Shown here piece by piece: positions 24,031 to 36,477 of a stretch of 64,000 bases of DNA. Under the pieces are notes generated by a model, which saw only the letters and a program-made list of their open reading frames with translations, was not told the origin of the DNA and made no database searches. The number at the start of each line of letters is the position of its first letter. Within the stretch, counting starts at the first letter, position 1. The stretch comes from Cyrtodaria siliqua. Taxonomy: Eukaryota; Mollusca; Bivalvia; Adapedonta; Hiatellidae. Position numbers and translations under genes: made by a program. The stretch covers positions 62,001-126,000 of the forward strand of contig JAWPHD010006769.1 in NCBI GenBank assembly GCA_037043455.1. The letters are read 5' to 3'.

Positions 24031-24754
24031 TATTCTGTATAGAGCTTTATGTTAGTGCCCCGATTTTAAGAGTTTGCTTCTTTCAATCATATAGCGCTTG
24101 ACTATCTGCTTTTTCTCGACGGCACCATCCAGCAACCTGAACACGGCAAGTATTAGTCTCAATTATTGAAGGTCATCTATATTTAGGACCTTTAGAAAAA
24201 GAACGCGTTTGTCGATAATTTTAAAATTGCGAACATGACCGGCTGGAGTATAGTGGAATTGTGAGTATTTACACTTTCATATGGATGGAGTATTTGTATT
24301 TAAATCAAGATCTCAAGCAACTTTATTATAATTCAAAATAATATATCTAATAAGTTTTTTCTTTGTATTTATTACGGTATGAAAGGAGATATTTGGAAAT
24401 CGTCAAACACGATAAATACCAAAAGAGAATATATAATATATAGAGTTCTAAAATATACACAGCAAAAAAAAGGTATCGACTTTCTTTTCTTGCAAAGTCT
24501 GTGACAATAAGAAAGAACTAACAATTGTCGCATGATTTTCTTTTAACAACATCTTTGTTTGATATTCACACACAATTTCATAGAAATATACATAATAATA
24601 AAAAACAAATAACAGTTTAAAAACAAAGGTTCGAAAACGAAATTAACAAAACTTAACAATGTAAAGGTTAAAACGACAATAGCACGAATTCAGCGGTCTA
24701 AGTCTATTCAAATACACAGAAAAAAATTCAAAACCTCGGTAATATCTCATGTTT
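24031..24754. other. AT-rich intergenic
   Basis: There are some coding-like remnants next to the A tail (atagcgcttgactatctgc) but nothing assignable, followed by unstructured AT-rich sequence. Confidence 0.4.
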
Positions 24755-24960
24755 TCACCGAATACATGCAACAATGCGACGTCGCGTGCTTCTGACATTA
24801 CGACTGGCGAGTCTGGAGCTAATACGTTCCATTAGCGAACAAGTGCTGCTGCAAGGTCCTGAACACTTCGGATAGGGTCATCTTGACGTACACGACGTTC
24901 CAAATATGCTCGATGCTTCGTCAGTCGTATAGACCCAGTTGCATACAAGAACCCGTGATA
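24755..24960 (-). pseudogene. Tc1/mariner-type transposase C-terminal relic
   Basis: The minus strand shows, in shifted frames, IEHIWNVV, then RRVRQDDPIRSVQDLAAALV, then a stop and WNVLA, then RLASRNVRSTRRRIVACIR. This order matches the 'NPIEH.WD..GRRVR...L..A...EW..I......R.V.SMRRRC' end of Tc1-like DDE transposases. Only the last ~60 residues are recognisable, with at least two frameshifts and a stop. No terminal repeats were seen. Confidence 0.65.
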
Positions 24961-24989
24961 AATGCAGAACGAACTCTCAACGAACGGAA

Positions 24990-25290
24990 AATGAACGCAG
25001 AGTGAACGCAGAACGAACGCAGAATGAAGGTTGTACGATCTATATTTTAAAAATGCATTTGCGTTCGTTTTCAGCGTTTATCGTTTTAAAAAATGCATTC
25101 ATCATCAAACGCTGAAAACGAACGAAACGAACGCAAATGCATTTTGCTATTTCGGATAACTCCTAGTATTATCATTTTGAGTTGATATTTAAAATCTCGA
25201 TAGTAATTTAATATAACGAATTGCACTTTGTAATGCATTGAAATGCAAAATGAAAATGCATTTGCGTTCGTTCGTTCAGCGTTTACCAAT
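24990..25290. repeat. Inverted/direct repeat cluster with GAACGAACGCA motifs
   Basis: Arms aaatgcatttgcgttcgttttcagcgttt (with its inverted copy) lie at about 25052-25080 and 25106-25145. A third copy in the first orientation lies at 25253-25288. Upstream is a run of gaacgcagaacgaacgcag-like hexamers. It looks like a small foldback element or its remains. Confidence 0.7.
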
Positions 25291-25406
25291 CGCAACATCT
25301 TTCAAGGATAAATTAAGCTATATTAGATACATAATAATATCCATAAATTCATTTATGTGATATTCTGTTCTGTATGTTTGATATCTACACTATTCTACAC
25401 TGATCT

Positions 25407-25607
25407 TTAATGTTCTTTAACCGTTTTGCACGTTATTTTTTGTAAATATCTACCACCACATCCACCACCATAACCACCGCCAAATCCACTGCCGTAACTT
25501 ACGCCAAATCCACTGCCGTAACTTACGCCGAATCCACTGCCGTAACTTACGCCGAATCCACTGCCGTAACTTACGCCGAATTCTGACTCAAGTGTCGCAT
25601 ACGGCTT
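25407..25607 (-). CDS. Possible exon of a Gly/Tyr-rich repeat protein
   Basis: An open frame without an ATG encodes [11 protein letters not shown], then three more FGVSYGSG units, then [19 protein letters not shown] and a stop. The 24-bp DNA unit is repeated four times with only a synonymous change in the codon for the Phe-Gly step. Gly/Tyr/Ser octapeptides of this kind occur in secreted structural proteins such as shell-matrix or byssal proteins. That link is inference. A weak splice acceptor (gagtcag) precedes the repeat. No upstream exon or signal peptide was identified, so it could be a chance in-frame microsatellite. Confidence 0.35.
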   Translation of the reverse strand, partial: KPYATLESEFGVSYGSGFGVSYGSGFGVSYGSGFGVSYGSGFGGGYGGGCGGRYLQKITCKTVKEH

Positions 25608-26200
25608 TTAACTGGACCATGGAACACAGAGATACATTATATGTGTAAAACATATGACCGTAAACAATATCGTAACAATTGATCATACATAACAACACAT
25701 CATGATGTTCGGTGTGATTTCGGAACAATAATACCATATACAATACAATAAATGCGATCAAAACCATGTACGTTATAACACGCATCAAGCAGTTCAAGGC
25801 TTAAGCAGAACCATATACAACGCATCAAACATACTGAGGTGTTATCAGAAACAAATAACATATATAACACATCTGTCAGTTGGAAGTGTAACCGAAACAA
25901 ACTGATAGTGAAACACATCGCAAACTTCAAGGTGATATCAGAATCATATACCATATACAACGCACCAAAGAGTTCAAACTGTGATCTGAAACATCTACCG
26001 TATACTAAACATCAAGTAGTCTGAGCTGTAAGCAATCTGTATACTGTACAAAACAAATCAATCAGTTTGCGGTTTAATCATAATCATTTACCATATTCAG
26101 CAAATCAAACAGGTGCTGGTGTCACCAGAACTAAGCAACATAAATAACGCTTCAAAAAAGGTGTGATGATAACCATAAACCGTCTACAACATATTTAGAC
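25608..26200. repeat. Degenerate minisatellite G, first array
   Basis: About ten or more diverged ~50-bp units of the form 'gttcaaggtgtgatcagaa ccatataccatatacaa cgcatcaaaca'. The same unit occurs in a second array at 31880-32400. Frames that run through it (25588-26024) are shadows. Confidence 0.7.
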
Positions 26201-26229
26201 CATGAGCTACTCAACTTTTCGGTACCAAC

Positions 26230-27540
26230 TCAGCTGGCAAATTTTAAATGCTACCACCTTTTAGATGTATTTTAGTAAAAAAGAAATAGCCAGGATAGTT
26301 TTACTGAAACGGTAGATTAACATATTATTTTTGGGCAAAAACATGCAAATTTGAACAAAAATCGCTAAAAATTGGAATACTTTTTAAAATATTATTATCA
26401 TCGCAATATTAGGGAAGTGAAGCTTCTGGAAGTTGTCTGTTATATTCATGTAAATAAAAAAATTGTTGAAATGAACACAATTTACACAGCTTGCCATTTT
26501 GGGGGGAAATCAGCAAAAACAGCATACATATCGCTGATTTTTGGAATAATTATTTTTAAAAATATTGACACTTCCAATTAAACAAAACAGAAGTTTTCAT
26601 TTATCTAAAGATGTCCTGAGATATAGCTTAAATTGTAAAGGATCAGAGATTTGGAAAAACTGGGATATCTATCACTAAAAACAGGATTACTTTTAAAAAT
26701 AAAATTCTCATTACAATATTAGGAGACTGAAAGTCCTTAAAGTTATCTGTTAAATACATGTTCATGTAAACAAATATTTGAAATGAATAAAATACTATAG
26801 CAAAACAGAAGTCGTTTTAGTATTTCTTTAAATGTAAAGGTGTCATAAGCTACAGAAGAGACAGTCCTAAAGGATCAGAGATTTGATTATGTCATTTCTT
26901 TTGGCTCAGAATATCGAAATTTAAACCAAAACCGCCAAAAACTGGACTATTTAAGATACAATTTATTTTATTGCAATATAAGGGTGTTGAATGTTCTTTA
27001 CACATTCTATTATATTAATGTACATGGGACAAATGTTTGGAATAAACAAAGTTGATAGATCTGGACATTTTTGGAGAAAATCTACAAAGATAATGCATAA
27101 AATAAAATAATTTTGGAAATTTATTTATAACAAAATAAAGCATTTTTCAAAACTGTAAATAAAGATGTATCAACAAAAAGTTCCGAAGTATAACTTGAAA
27201 ACTGCAAATAACATTTATGAAAATTTGAATATTTATTAAAAAATAATTTCTTTTGAAATGAAAGGGATCTGAATTCTTTAATCTTTTCTTATTATGTTCC
27301 TTTTTTATGGTGGAAAATGGGCGAACATAAAAGAAAATAGCTTAAAAAAAGAATTGTATGAATATGATGTATTTGTAAATAACCTTAAGACATTTTTAAA
27401 CGATTTTGAATTACAACTCAAACTTATTAATTGCATACGTAAATGGCAGTGTAGTATTTCTTTTACTAAACTATTGCAAACAAATATATGCCAATTAACA
27501 TAACCGAGAGAAGTGATATTTCGATTTTGGGTTGAGAAAA
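26230..27540. repeat. Diverged ~300-bp tandem repeat, AT-rich
   Basis: Related blocks recur near 26340, 26650 and 26920, with anchors 'caatattaggga.gtgaa..tcct.' (26405, 26715, 26973), 'tctgttatattcatgtaaa' and 'aaaggatcagagatttg'. Divergence is high. No coding content was recognised. Confidence 0.55.
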
Positions 27541-30500
27541 ATGCAATTCAGAAGTAAACGTAGTTTTAAAGAAAACTCAGCCTAGAAAATAATAAACATG
27601 TACGTCTCAAAGCTATTGTAAGAGACAATCATGATATTAAAATTTTAACAGAATACTACGTTAATGTTGGCGCATGTTAACATTCTGAATCTTGTATAAA
27701 TGCTACAACTAACTCCCCTGCAATCACACCATGTTACAATACAGGGAAGTCTATGCTTTATGCAAGTATAGTGTAAAGTAAGTTTCGCAATATACTTTGT
27801 TAACATTTCGAACTTATAAAGGGACAGATGGGTCGTCTGTTATAACAGGCCTTATAACAAAGTCCAAGGTGTACCATTCATATTCTAAAGATATGTAAGA
27901 CTTTCCGAGGGCCTTGTTGGCACGTGGTGGTATGCACCATAAATATTGTATTGCTGCTGTTGCATATGTAAAGAGAATACTGCTAATCAAGAGCTGAGCA
28001 GTCGAAACCACAACGCTATAGGATGGACATACAACAAGCCGTTTTAGTGAGACACTGGATTATTATTAACTGATATCCAGTTGATAATTATTCCAGGGTC
28101 ACATTACAAGCCGTTGTATGCCCATTCTACTGCGTTGTGGATTGGATTGGAAAATCTCACCATCAGTCTTTACTATATAGACTGTGTCCATTTAGACAAC
28201 CTGCTGTTTAAAATAATATTTTACTGTGGTCTTTTAAAACATGTCTTTCATGATCTCTGTCCTATTGCCTTAGCGATTATACTTTTCTTTCAGCAGTCAT
28301 ATACTCAAACTACTTTGTATATCAGTTGCTTTCGTTTAAGAACGTTTTTCTACTCTCAAGAACTGAAGCAAAGACTGCTGTGCTAGTCTTTCAAATCTCT
28401 TCGCAACACTGCCTTTGTATCTAACCTGTGTTAACTTGCCTCATGTGTAACACCGTTAGCTGCTGTATATTTAAAGACTATTGATCTGCCATCTTTATAT
28501 AAAAACAATGTCCAAAATGAATGGGTTATGGTCAAATAAAAATTTCAACCGATGACAGTAATTAAATATTAATTACGTGAACATAATATCAAAAGGAATA
28601 CTTATATGGCTGAAATTCTGCCCTTTATATCCGAAATGTATGACGCATTTTTATTCAAAGTTATTTTTTTTTCAATGTCATTTAAATTTTTTCATTTATC
28701 CGTCGAGAGCGGACGATATATCAGTTCTAAATAAAATAAGCCATGTTATCACATCATCCACATTTCAGAATGCACCATTGTAAAAAGGCAAAGATAGTCT
28801 TTCAATGACAAGTGGTTTCGAAATAATCTCAATGTTATAGTATTAATTGAAGTACTTTCTCGATAAAGATTGTATAACCGGCAACTATATTTGTGGATGT
28901 GTTACACAAAACTGAGTGACTATTTTGCATAGAAACATTGCCAAACACAATTCACTATACCACATGTTTCAGTTTACCATATAAGTGCACGCTTTTTATG
29001 TGTATCATTTGTGTATTGAAGGCACATGTGATATAAAAAGTATTTGTCTTTTATTTAACAGTGGTGTACCTTTACAATTATTCTATATATATTTTCATTA
29101 TGACGGTGAATTTAACAATAGCATACTGTGAAATCATTTTATTCCGTCGGGAAAAGACAGTTTCGAGGGGACGTAGTTTTGCGCATTTCTGATTTTGGAA
29201 AAAAAATCTGTAAAAAAAGAACTGTATGTTGAAATGCATTATTGATAAATTTGACCCAGATTTGTAAGTGCAAACACGTCCCCAGGCTACATATTGGCAG
29301 AGCTGTCTGGCGATTACGGCAGATCAGTCCTGTCGCATGTCAAATAAACAATTAATCCAGGTCACCTAATCTGAACACACGTACTCGGCTGGTGATATTA
29401 TGTGATCTCCTTTTCTTTTGTTTTTTAATTTGTACCCTGTCTGACACCATTGTTTGTTTAGGAAGAAAATGGCGGACACCTGCGTCGATGTGTGTCAAAT
29501 CTGTTATTTTATTGGCTAACAGCTATAATTAGCTCATGAATATTTATGAATGGCGATATGTCAAATAAGGGGTGTTAAAAAGGTAACTGAAACACGTTAA
29601 GTTGTTTTGATTGTATGATAATAGTAATACCGATATTAATTTTTTGTTGATTAAAAAAAAAAAGTACTCTGTAGATGATGACAACGATAACAAATTATCA
29701 TTCATGAATGAATTAATTAGTCTGCTTGCGTAAACACAGGTGTTTCAACACATCGGCATACATACTGGTATTGAAAATATTAAAACAAACAAGCATTTTT
29801 TTGTGTTTTTTTTATTATCATATGAATAATGATAAACGTTTGATCTGCAACAGACAACCTGGTTCAGTAAGTATTAAACTCATTGCTAAAACTGCAATAC
29901 ATAACCGATCGGGAACACATTTTTAAGCAGTTGACGTACTTAATACTACTTAATTGAAACTCTTGGACATTTATAATCGTGGGGATTTTATCTCCTGGCT
30001 TGGGTCAAACACGAAATACGCGAAATTTTATCCCCCACGAAATATAATGATTTCATAGTATACTGAAAAGAAATGGAAACGTATAATAGATATTTCCCCT
30101 ATATATTGTATGTTTAATATACTACTGCTAATCGAATGGTCGAATGGAACAGGGCGACATTAGGCCTGTCCTTTCGGAAAGAAAGTTTAAACAGCACCGA
30201 ACACACCAATGGTTACCCCTTTAAAGTTTCATTATCGACAGAATGCGCATTTGGCTCAAGCAGGTGAGCAAACTTAGGCTTTAAACGTTGCAATCTCTTA
30301 ACATTAAACACAATACTGAAATTGCTTGAATTTTTACAAGCGAAACTTCAACATTTATGAATTTCGTGTAACAAAGTATACTTTGATTTAAAGGTCTACT
30401 ACATGACAGAGTTCTCCTTACTGTAACTAGTTGTAGCCACTTCTTGTACAAAATACGTTGAGATATATCTGGAATATTACGTGGAATTAGATGTATATAA

Positions 30501-30562
30501 TACTGTAGTAGAGGCAATTTTTTGTTTTGATTATGCATTTCTCTTTCCTTTCAGTATACATT
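27541..30562. other. Long AT-rich interval, no gene recognised
   Basis: A 101-residue frame (28081-28386, +) and a 65-residue frame (27814-28011, -) have hydrophobic runs, but I cannot match them to a family. A short ATG context (gaaaatggcggacacc, 29467) has good Kozak-like bases but closes after 16 codons. Nothing firm can be called. Confidence 0.4.
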
Positions 30563-30834
30563 ACGTGGTCCCACCTTAATTTCATTAAGCGATGGGAAAG
30601 CTTATATTAGCAGGATTTTATAACGGATATTTAACACAATAAAACACGTTTAAAAAAGTATTTTGACTGAAAAAATGTGAAAACCTGTTTAAAATTACCT
30701 ATTACATGGTTTAAATTTACAATATGCAAATGTTTAAGCCAAAATTAAGGTTTTATTTCATACCCAGCCAACCCCGTTTTCGCTTCTTCGAGAAGGAGTT
30801 GGATGGGGTATGCAAGTTAATACTCGGACCACGT
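30563..30834 (-). mobile_element. MITE-like element, ACGTGGTCC termini (copy 1)
   Basis: 272 bp bounded by acgtggtccc and its inverse ggaccacgt. The interior includes 'catacccagccaaccccg' and 'gttggatggggtatg'. A second copy, inverted relative to this one, is at 48965-49238. There is no coding capacity. A target duplication could not be assigned. Confidence 0.7.
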
Positions 30835-30894
30835 TTTGTAATTCAATGATGGAATCAAGGGATGATAATCACAAACATGTGGGCGTTTGTATAT

Positions 30895-31260
30895 GTTAAA
30901 TAAAAAACTAGAAGTGTGTTCCACAGAACACTTTTTTAGGCTGCCATGTGCTTATTTAACGTTATGAGCTAGGTCAGGTTGCAGGTAAAGGTTTAATGGA
31001 AAGGGGCATAACTTTGCCGAAATGAAAGACAACGTTATTAGACACGTGTAACGACTTTCCTTGGGGTGAGATAAAGATGATTATGAGTTTCATAAACATA
31101 GGTCATAAACATAGGTTAAATACTTTTTAAGTTATGACCAAGTTCAGGTTGCAGGTTAAAGCGTGACGGAAAGACGGACGTAGACGAATGAAGACTGACT
31201 ACAGACAAAGCTATCCCTACCCGTCTGCCATGCTACGAAGGCGACACAAAGACAAATAAA
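30895..31260 (+). repeat. Interspersed repeat with gtgttccacagaacac end
   Basis: Starts with the inverted pair gtgttc-cacaga-acac. Inside, 'gttatga.c.a.gt.caggttgcagg' occurs twice, followed by 'gacggaaagacggacgtag' and 'ctacgaaggcgacac'. This layout is familiar from mollusc repeats. The class is not established. Confidence 0.5.
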
Positions 31261-31879
31261 ATGAAACTTTGAATTGTAACATTTTTATGAATTCTTTTGA
31301 ATTAAAATTATAAAAGTGTACTTTATTGTCTCGCTTTATAGCAACACATTTATTACAGAGAGGTCACGCGTTTATATTATTTCGTATTATTTCGTATATT
31401 TAGATTCTAAAATACTATATTCACATGCAATTTGCTTAAAAAGGATAAATATATTCTAATTTGTTTGGTTATCTTTAGCTTCTTTCGATAGAATGTGTGT
31501 TTAATGTATTAAAATGGTTAAATGGTTGCTTCCATATGTTTATATACATTTTTAAGGGTTGAACTATTGAACTGTTATATTTTTACATGACTTACGTAAC
31601 CATTTTGAATGCAATCCATGCCACACATCCATTTTTATATCAATTTAGAACATTTTCTTAAAAATAACCTCTCTTTATAAAACAGTTGTTTTACACACTT
31701 AAGCTACCGAACTAAAAATACTATCCTGGGTTAAAAGAAATGTAACACATTGACCTTTCCGAAAATGCATATTAGAATTTGCCAGCTTGAGTGGTACCAA
31801 TATGTCAACATTTGGGTAGCAGCACACGGCCTAATTTAACAGTTTGTCAAAAAAGATATTCAACACATAAATGTTTTAG
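31261..31879. other. AT-rich intergenic
   Basis: I see no repeat unit, motif or reading frame worth calling in this stretch. Confidence 0.5.
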
Positions 31880-32400
31880 AGGTGTACTCATAGCAATATA
31901 AGATACTGTGTGTGATTAGAACTATATAACGTATTCTGTATAACAACCAACTCGAGGTTTAGTCAAATATACCACTCATGAAGCAGTAGGATATGTGATC
32001 AGAACCATATACCAGATCAAACAGAGAAGATCGTAAACGCATACCATGTACAACGTATCAATTAGTTACAGACTTGTTCAGAAGTATGTACCTTTTAACA
32101 CCCAGAAAGCAATTTGAGGAGAGATCAGAACCTTTTATCGTATATGAAATTGTCATCAGAACAATATAGTGTATACAACATCCGTATGAAGTGTGACCAT
32201 AATGATTACTTTATGACATATCAGATAGTTTAAGCTGTGATCAGAAGCATAATTAAAATACAGCTCATCAAGCATTTCGAGGTGTAAACCATACACAAGG
32301 TACGTTACCCCATAAAATGTGTTACTGTAACCGTATAACATATTTAGCACGTCAACCAGTTCGGCGTGTGATCACATCCTTATACCATAAGCAAACATAA
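31880..32400. repeat. Degenerate minisatellite G, second array
   Basis: The same ~50-bp theme as the array at 25608-26200 (gtgatcagaaccatatacca, acaacgtatcaa), about 6 kb away, and more degenerate. Both arrays are in the same orientation. Confidence 0.65.
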
Positions 32401-34085
32401 AATAGATCACGATATGACGGAAACACACAAATTCATGTATAGTAATGAATAGTATACATCTTACAATACCCTTTCTGTATATATTTGTCATGAACACACA
32501 TGGTTTCACCATTGGGAGACATCAACACATTTTATTAATAACAAGTAACGCGCGTGAATGCTTTTATGATGCGTATACATTTTAAGTTATAAAAGTAAAA
32601 ATAATGCTAAAAAAGTCATTTAGATTGGTTAATATGGACGTTCATTCATTCAGACTTAAAAAGAGTAACCACGACAACGGTTGTGTCTGGTAAACTTTAT
32701 ATTGGAACTCGTATCTGTTTTTGCTGGATTTAACTATAATAATAATGATGTAAAAGTTAACATTAAAACAGGATAGTTTGGGGTTAATGAATTAATATCT
32801 TGAGATTGGCAGTTGCAGTTATATCAGTTTGTTAATTGCCCAAAAGTATACAGCTCCGTTGAGAAGTGATCAGGGTGCCTCAGCAAAATTTGGAATACAT
32901 GGAGAACAAACTACCCCTGAAAGACAAGAAGGAGCAGAATTTCTGACTCACTAGTCACAGGTCCGGTTTTGCTCTCATTACATTGCATTTTTTAACAGTC
33001 ACCTAAAGAAATTTGTGTATGTCTGCAGTGGAGTAGGACAATTTAGGGCTGCGACAATTATCAGGTATACCGGTTAATGCAGTATCCTGGTTCATTAATA
33101 CCGAACGCAATACCATCTTGTGTGACGCAGTTTTATCATTTGTAACTGTTACATGTATGTAGGCAATATTTATAACTGTAAATGTGTTTTCCTAAATCTC
33201 ATTCGATTGAATCAATTTTACACAACAATTAAAACTGCAAGTGTAACACACACGTTTGCTGTGAGGTTTGGTGCATCCTAGAACATGGTTTACTCATGTA
33301 TACCATCAAAAATTAATCATTCACCTTTTATACAACTTCAAACGAGCCACATCTTACTAAACATATGTTTAAAAAAACTTTTCATTAACTGCTTGAACGT
33401 TTTTTGACTAAACTTGTGGATGATCCTTAGATCATTGAATTGCTAGATTGTCGAAATTAGGTCAACACAACATTCTAGATAGCTGCCATTTCTAAAAAAT
33501 GCTTGAACCTTATAGGGGCTTGCCTCCGGATTTGGTCTTAATGGACTATTCTTTGATTTTTCCATCATCTTGCAACTACTGATTTTGGGTGATCCTCAGA
33601 TTGTTTAAATTCGTTCAGTGTCCTAGTTATCCAAGATGTTTTCACCTTTGTTCTATGGGGTTGTACATGTGTATGCTAAATAATTATTTATGCATGCAAT
33701 TCCTATAAAATGTGTTAATGTAACGAGAACATAAAACAATGGGTTATCAATAATTTTTCTGCATACCTCCTTTTCATCTAAAAGACGTTTGTTATACCCT
33801 GCTTTCACGAAGTGAAGTGACGGCTATATGGAAATCACGTTTTCCATAATGTCGCGTCCCGTAACACATATTTGTCCCGTCAAGTCGCATCGCTCTACAG
33901 TTTTTCTCCTGTCACGTCGTGTCGCGTCACGTCGCGTCGCATTACTAGCATTTCTCAAACAGTTTTAAATGGTTAGTCCCCAAACTTCATATACTCATAA
34001 CAACAGTTGACCTTATGTCCCTCTACATCACCCATGGCTGATGGCCTAACTATTACAGAATTATGCCACTTTGTTGGACTTGGTT
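32401..34085. other. Intergenic with small repeat scraps
   Basis: Contains a 37-bp scrap of an A tail (tgtgaggtttggtgcatcct, near 33258), two related 'gatgatcctnagat' blocks (33420 and 33590), and a short run gtcgcgtcacgtcgcgtcgc (33928-33950). No gene is seen. Confidence 0.5.
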
Positions 34086-34401
34086 AGTTTCTCTGGATGT
34101 GGACTTTATTGTTAGAGAATTCCTTTTGATGGGATGTAGTTTTGTTTCCACTGTCTTGTCTATTTGGGCGCTGAAGACAGGATAATAGCGAGGACTGTGC
34201 GCATATAAAATAGATTCAAGCTAACCAGTAGGCCTTAGTGCCTACTAACCGTTCCAAGTCGGTAACCCTGTCTTCACCACCCTTTCTGTTGTTTTTTGTC
34301 TCTTTCATTGTATTATCAAGTCCTTGTTTGCAGTACAGTGCGGACCTACGATGCCATTGCGTTCGGACGCTGTGGTTTCTATAGGACCCTATATCTCATA
34401 T
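34086..34401 (+). repeat. Subfamily C tail, solitary
   Basis: Tail without RT, from gtttctctggatgtgg to the terminus ggaccctatatctca. The hairpin CAGTAGGC...GCCTACT is kept and the ACCG/CGGT pair is intact. It shows that C tails also occur as short independent units. Confidence 0.85.
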
Positions 34402-34428
34402 TTGGAAACACGTGGTTATTCATCAGCT

Positions 34429-34497
34429 TCATTAATAGTTTATAAGCTGTTCTTGGTTAGCTTCATTAATATGTTTATAAGCTGTTCTTGGTTAGTT
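34429..34497. repeat. 34-bp direct duplication
   Basis: cttcattaatagtttataag and the following ctgttcttggttag occur twice head to tail, with tag/atg differences. Confidence 0.75.
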
Positions 34498-34604
34498 GAT
34501 TTATCAATAATTTAAATTATGAAAATGCATTTCATATATACACATGTACTCATTATTAATTGGTTGTTTATATATATATATATTAATCTTTAATAAGGCA
34601 GGTA

Positions 34605-35834
34605 GAATGTGTCTCCTCTTATAATTATATTGGAATTACATTTTGTGCATCTGGTTGTTTTTCACGCGCTCGAAGTGACTTGTATAAGAAAGGTTTGAAA
34701 GCCCTTTTTATGTTAAAGAATTTTTTTAACTCCATGCATCCGGGTATATCCCCAAGTGTGCACGTGTTTGACCATACAATCAAGCCCATTTTACTATATG
34801 GTAGTGAGTGCTGGGGATCTTTTGGAAAAAGGGATTTTAATCCTTGTGACTTTACTAAACTGTCTCATAAGTTTGAATTTGAAAAATTACATATAAGATA
34901 CTGCAAATATGTTTTAGGGGTACATAAGAAAACCACCAACTTTGCTGTTATGTCTGATTTAGGTTGTTTTCCTGTGTATTTTGATGTTATCATGTCGATG
35001 TTAAAATATTATCATCGTCTAGTAAATAATCCGTCCAACCTTCTTGCTGATGGTTTGCTTGAATCTAAAAGTCTTCATCATAAAGGTATTCACTCGTGGT
35101 ACTCAGAAATTGTATCAATTCTTGAAGTACTTAACATGGACATTGATCAATTTTCTCCCAACTCTCCCTCAGTAATGTCAATGTCAAAACTTGTAAAAAC
35201 AGTAAAACTAAAATTAATTGAAAAATTCCAGGAAAACTGGGACAAAGCAAAACTAAGCTCCTTCATGGAAAATTGAGAACTTACTTCACTTTTAAACATG
35301 ATTTCCTATTAGAAGAGTACCTGTGTAGTATTGATAACTTTGAAAAACGTAATGCCATTGCTAAATTTCGTCTAAGTTCCCATAGACTTAAAATCGAAAC
35401 TGGAAGGTATACTAATACTCCGGTGGAACATAGATTATGTGAACATTGTACCAGTAATTCTATAGATGATGAGATGCATTTTCTCCTAACATGCATATTT
35501 TCAGAATGTTCTAATTTTTCCAGGCTTGATATGAATAATCAACTTATTTGGCTATTATCTTGTGAAAATATACACATTCTGAAAGCATTAGGTACTTACT
35601 TAAAATAGTGTTTTAAAAAACACAATTAACCCTAATAGTCATTATAAATAATAATATATAATTACTGGTGTGATTTTAGTTTAATGTACTGTAGGCGACT
35701 CTGCTCAGTGTATGTGCTCTGGTTTATTTTGTTATTGTTTGTTTGTTACTTACCAATCATTGCAATCACTTTACTAAATTACTTGCTCCTTTGAGGGCCC
35801 TTAATTGGTTAATAAAATCTTGTAAAATCTTGTA
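34605..35834 (+). pseudogene. LINE 3' end (post-RT region, zinc-finger C-terminus, tail)
   Basis: The frame open from about 34611 reads GITFCASGCFSRARSDLYKK and, from 34680, FDHTIKPILLYGSECWG, KLHIRYCKYVLGVHKKTTNF and FPVYFDVIMSMLKYYHRL, the conserved region after the RT palm in many animal LINEs. The frame ends at 35276 after SFMEN. It continues in another frame from 35273, with RLKIETGRYTNTPVEHRLCE and HC...DEMHFLLTC, a Cys/His cluster typical of LINE C-termini. The break is a single-base shift at an A run (35270). The 3' end has aataaaatcttgtaaaatct, a short-repeat tail near 35834. It is 5'-truncated, so dead, but young-looking. Confidence 0.85.
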
Positions 35835-36002
35835 TCTTGTTTGTGGGTGAGGGTTGTTTTTTTTTGTTTTGGTACTTGTAAACAATTTAATTGTCCTCCT
35901 CATTTTCAGATGCCATTCAAAAGTACTATATTCCATGAAAGATACGAATCAAAGGACGTCATCTGGGAAACATGAGATACATAAAAATATGGCGGGCTTA
36001 TA

Positions 36003-36033
36003 TAATGCCCCGTTCTCACCGCCGATCTGAGTG
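36003..36033 (+). repeat. Harbinger left TIR with TAA target duplication
   Basis: TAA then TGCCCCGTTCTCA, followed by ccgccgatctgagtg. It pairs with the inverted sequence at the other end of the element. Confidence 0.9.
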
Positions 36034-36477
36034 CCTGATCAAACTCGATCAAACTCGATCATGGGGTCGTGCAGAAGTCTACCTTGGTCGGTAGCGGTCG
36101 GGGTTTCAACACGATTGTTTTTGTCATGTCAAAAAAGCCGTGTAGCGATCGAGTAGCCAGACTGAAAGCGGTCTGAAATACATCATGTAGCGCTCTGGTA
36201 AACTCGTGTACAAAATCTAGTTCGTCGGGAAAACATCCGGTCACATGTTTTTACCGATCTGTACTCGACCAACTAGACCTGTACACGACCTGTACTCGTC
36301 TTTGTGCGAACCCAATCAGATGCATTAACTCGATCAACTCGATCATTTGCAGACCGCACCTGATCTCTACTCGAACATTCACGACTTCCACCCGATCATA
36401 CCCGATCATACCCGGGTTTTTTTCATAACTTGCCGGGATTCCATCGAAGCTACATCTACCTTCTGCTACAAGTCACC

